Shown: piece after piece, positions 63,791-64,000 of the stretch
Layout of the letters: each line of letters starts with the position of its first letter
How positions within the stretch are numbered: position 1 is the first letter of the stretch
Assembly (NCBI GenBank): GCA_036676235.1
Contig: JAKFDI010000036.1
Span: forward strand, 62,001-126,000
Length of the DNA stretch: 64,000 bases
Source of the DNA: JAKFDI01 sp036676235
Lineage (GTDB): Bacteria; Pseudomonadota; Gammaproteobacteria; Burkholderiales; Burkholderiaceae_C
Direction of reading: 5' to 3'
Made by a program: the position numbers and the translations under genes
Notes under the pieces: model-generated
Seen by the model: only the letters and a program-made list of their open reading frames with translations
Databases searched by the model: none
What the model was told of the DNA's origin: nothing

Positions 63791-64000
63791 ATGGCTGCCA
63801 CCACACTCCCGACCCCGGACGCCACGGCGGCCAGTCGATCGCCGCTCGACAGCGCCCCCCTTACCGACGCTGCGGCCGAATCGATCTTCGACTCCAGCCT
63901 GCTGGAGCGCGGCACACAGGAGGCCGGCGGGCTCTCGCGCTGGATGGGCTGGCGGCTTCGCCTGCTGGTCGGCTGCGCACTGGTCGGCTGCCTCGCGCTC
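63791..64000 (+). CDS. N-terminus of a membrane protein, likely the partner sensor; cut by window edge
   Basis: Only 70 codons are visible. A polar leader of about 50 residues (MAATTLPTPDATAASRSPLD) is followed by WMGWRLRLLVGCALVGCLAL, the start of a hydrophobic helix after an Arg-rich patch. Position directly behind a NarL-type regulator in the same direction suggests a sensor histidine kinase; no kinase motif is in view. Confidence 0.5.
   Translation, partial: MAATTLPTPDATAASRSPLDSAPLTDAAAESIFDSSLLERGTQEAGGLSRWMGWRLRLLVGCALVGCLAL

Overview
The window comes from the chromosome of a high-GC betaproteobacterium, most likely order Burkholderiales in the Rubrivivax/Leptothrix/Ideonella/Piscinibacter neighbourhood. 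This rests on strong GC bias at third codon positions, betaproteobacterial operons (rpsF-priB-rpsR-rplI, rlmE-ftsH-folP-glmM-pst-pho, nlpD-rpoS) and dispersed repeats built on CTGAGCNTGTCGAAG and CCCTCACCCC...GGGGTGAGGG. The genus was read from gene content and was not computed. Almost everything is chromosomal housekeeping. No prophage, plasmid, integron, CRISPR array or intact insertion sequence was seen.

Layout. 1-6.7 kb: aerobic phenylacetate catabolism operon paaG-I-K-A-B-C-D-E on the minus strand, cut by the window edge inside paaE, with a TetR-type (PaaR-like) palindrome on its promoter and two different repeat families inside it. 6.7-7.6 kb: a stretch without an intact gene that carries a decayed coding remnant. 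7.6-12.1 kb: AI-2E family permease, RIO-type kinase, HExxH metallopeptidase-like protein and SulP transporter. 12.1-15.2 kb: dnaB and the rpsF-priB-rpsR-rplI operon. 15.4-19.8 kb: a two-gene RND efflux pump. 19.8-23.6 kb: rnhA, a methyltransferase, gloB and mltD. 23.6-27.8 kb: dnaX-ebfC-recR, a PurM-like protein and the 4.5S SRP RNA gene, which is not a coding region. 27.8-32.6 kb: a secreted small protein and two serine/threonine kinase-HDOD proteins. One kinase is intact. The other is a pseudokinase, and the two are translationally coupled.

32.8-38.3 kb: alpha/beta hydrolase, trxA, rho, rpmE (zinc-free type) and a membrane glycosyltransferase-like protein. 38.3-45.1 kb: the phosphate regulon pstSCAB-phoU-phoBR, with Pho boxes upstream of pstS. 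45.1-50.1 kb: glmM, folP, ftsH, rlmE. 50.2-57.1 kb: yhbY, a DUF4149-like membrane protein, greA, carB, carA and a BI-1 family membrane protein. 57.1-64 kb: rlmD, a SLOG-like protein, rpoS, nlpD, pcm, surE, a NarL-type response regulator and the start of a membrane protein that is probably its sensor partner.

Most notable observations. (1) A 118-bp palindromic repeat lies inside the paaD reading frame, so PaaD apparently carries a repeat-encoded N-terminal extension of about 40 residues. (2) The kinase-HDOD-GAF / pseudokinase-HDOD pair is coupled by a GTGA overlap. (3) Two Pho-box clusters with 11-bp phasing lie upstream of pstS. (4) A hairpin plus T-tract sits at the very start of the rho leader. 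(5) Several promoters place the -10 element only 6 nt from the start codon, which suggests leaderless mRNAs. Starts were moved from the longest open frame where overlaps, Shine-Dalgarno sequences or family length argued for it. All product names rest on reading motifs by eye; no database search was run.
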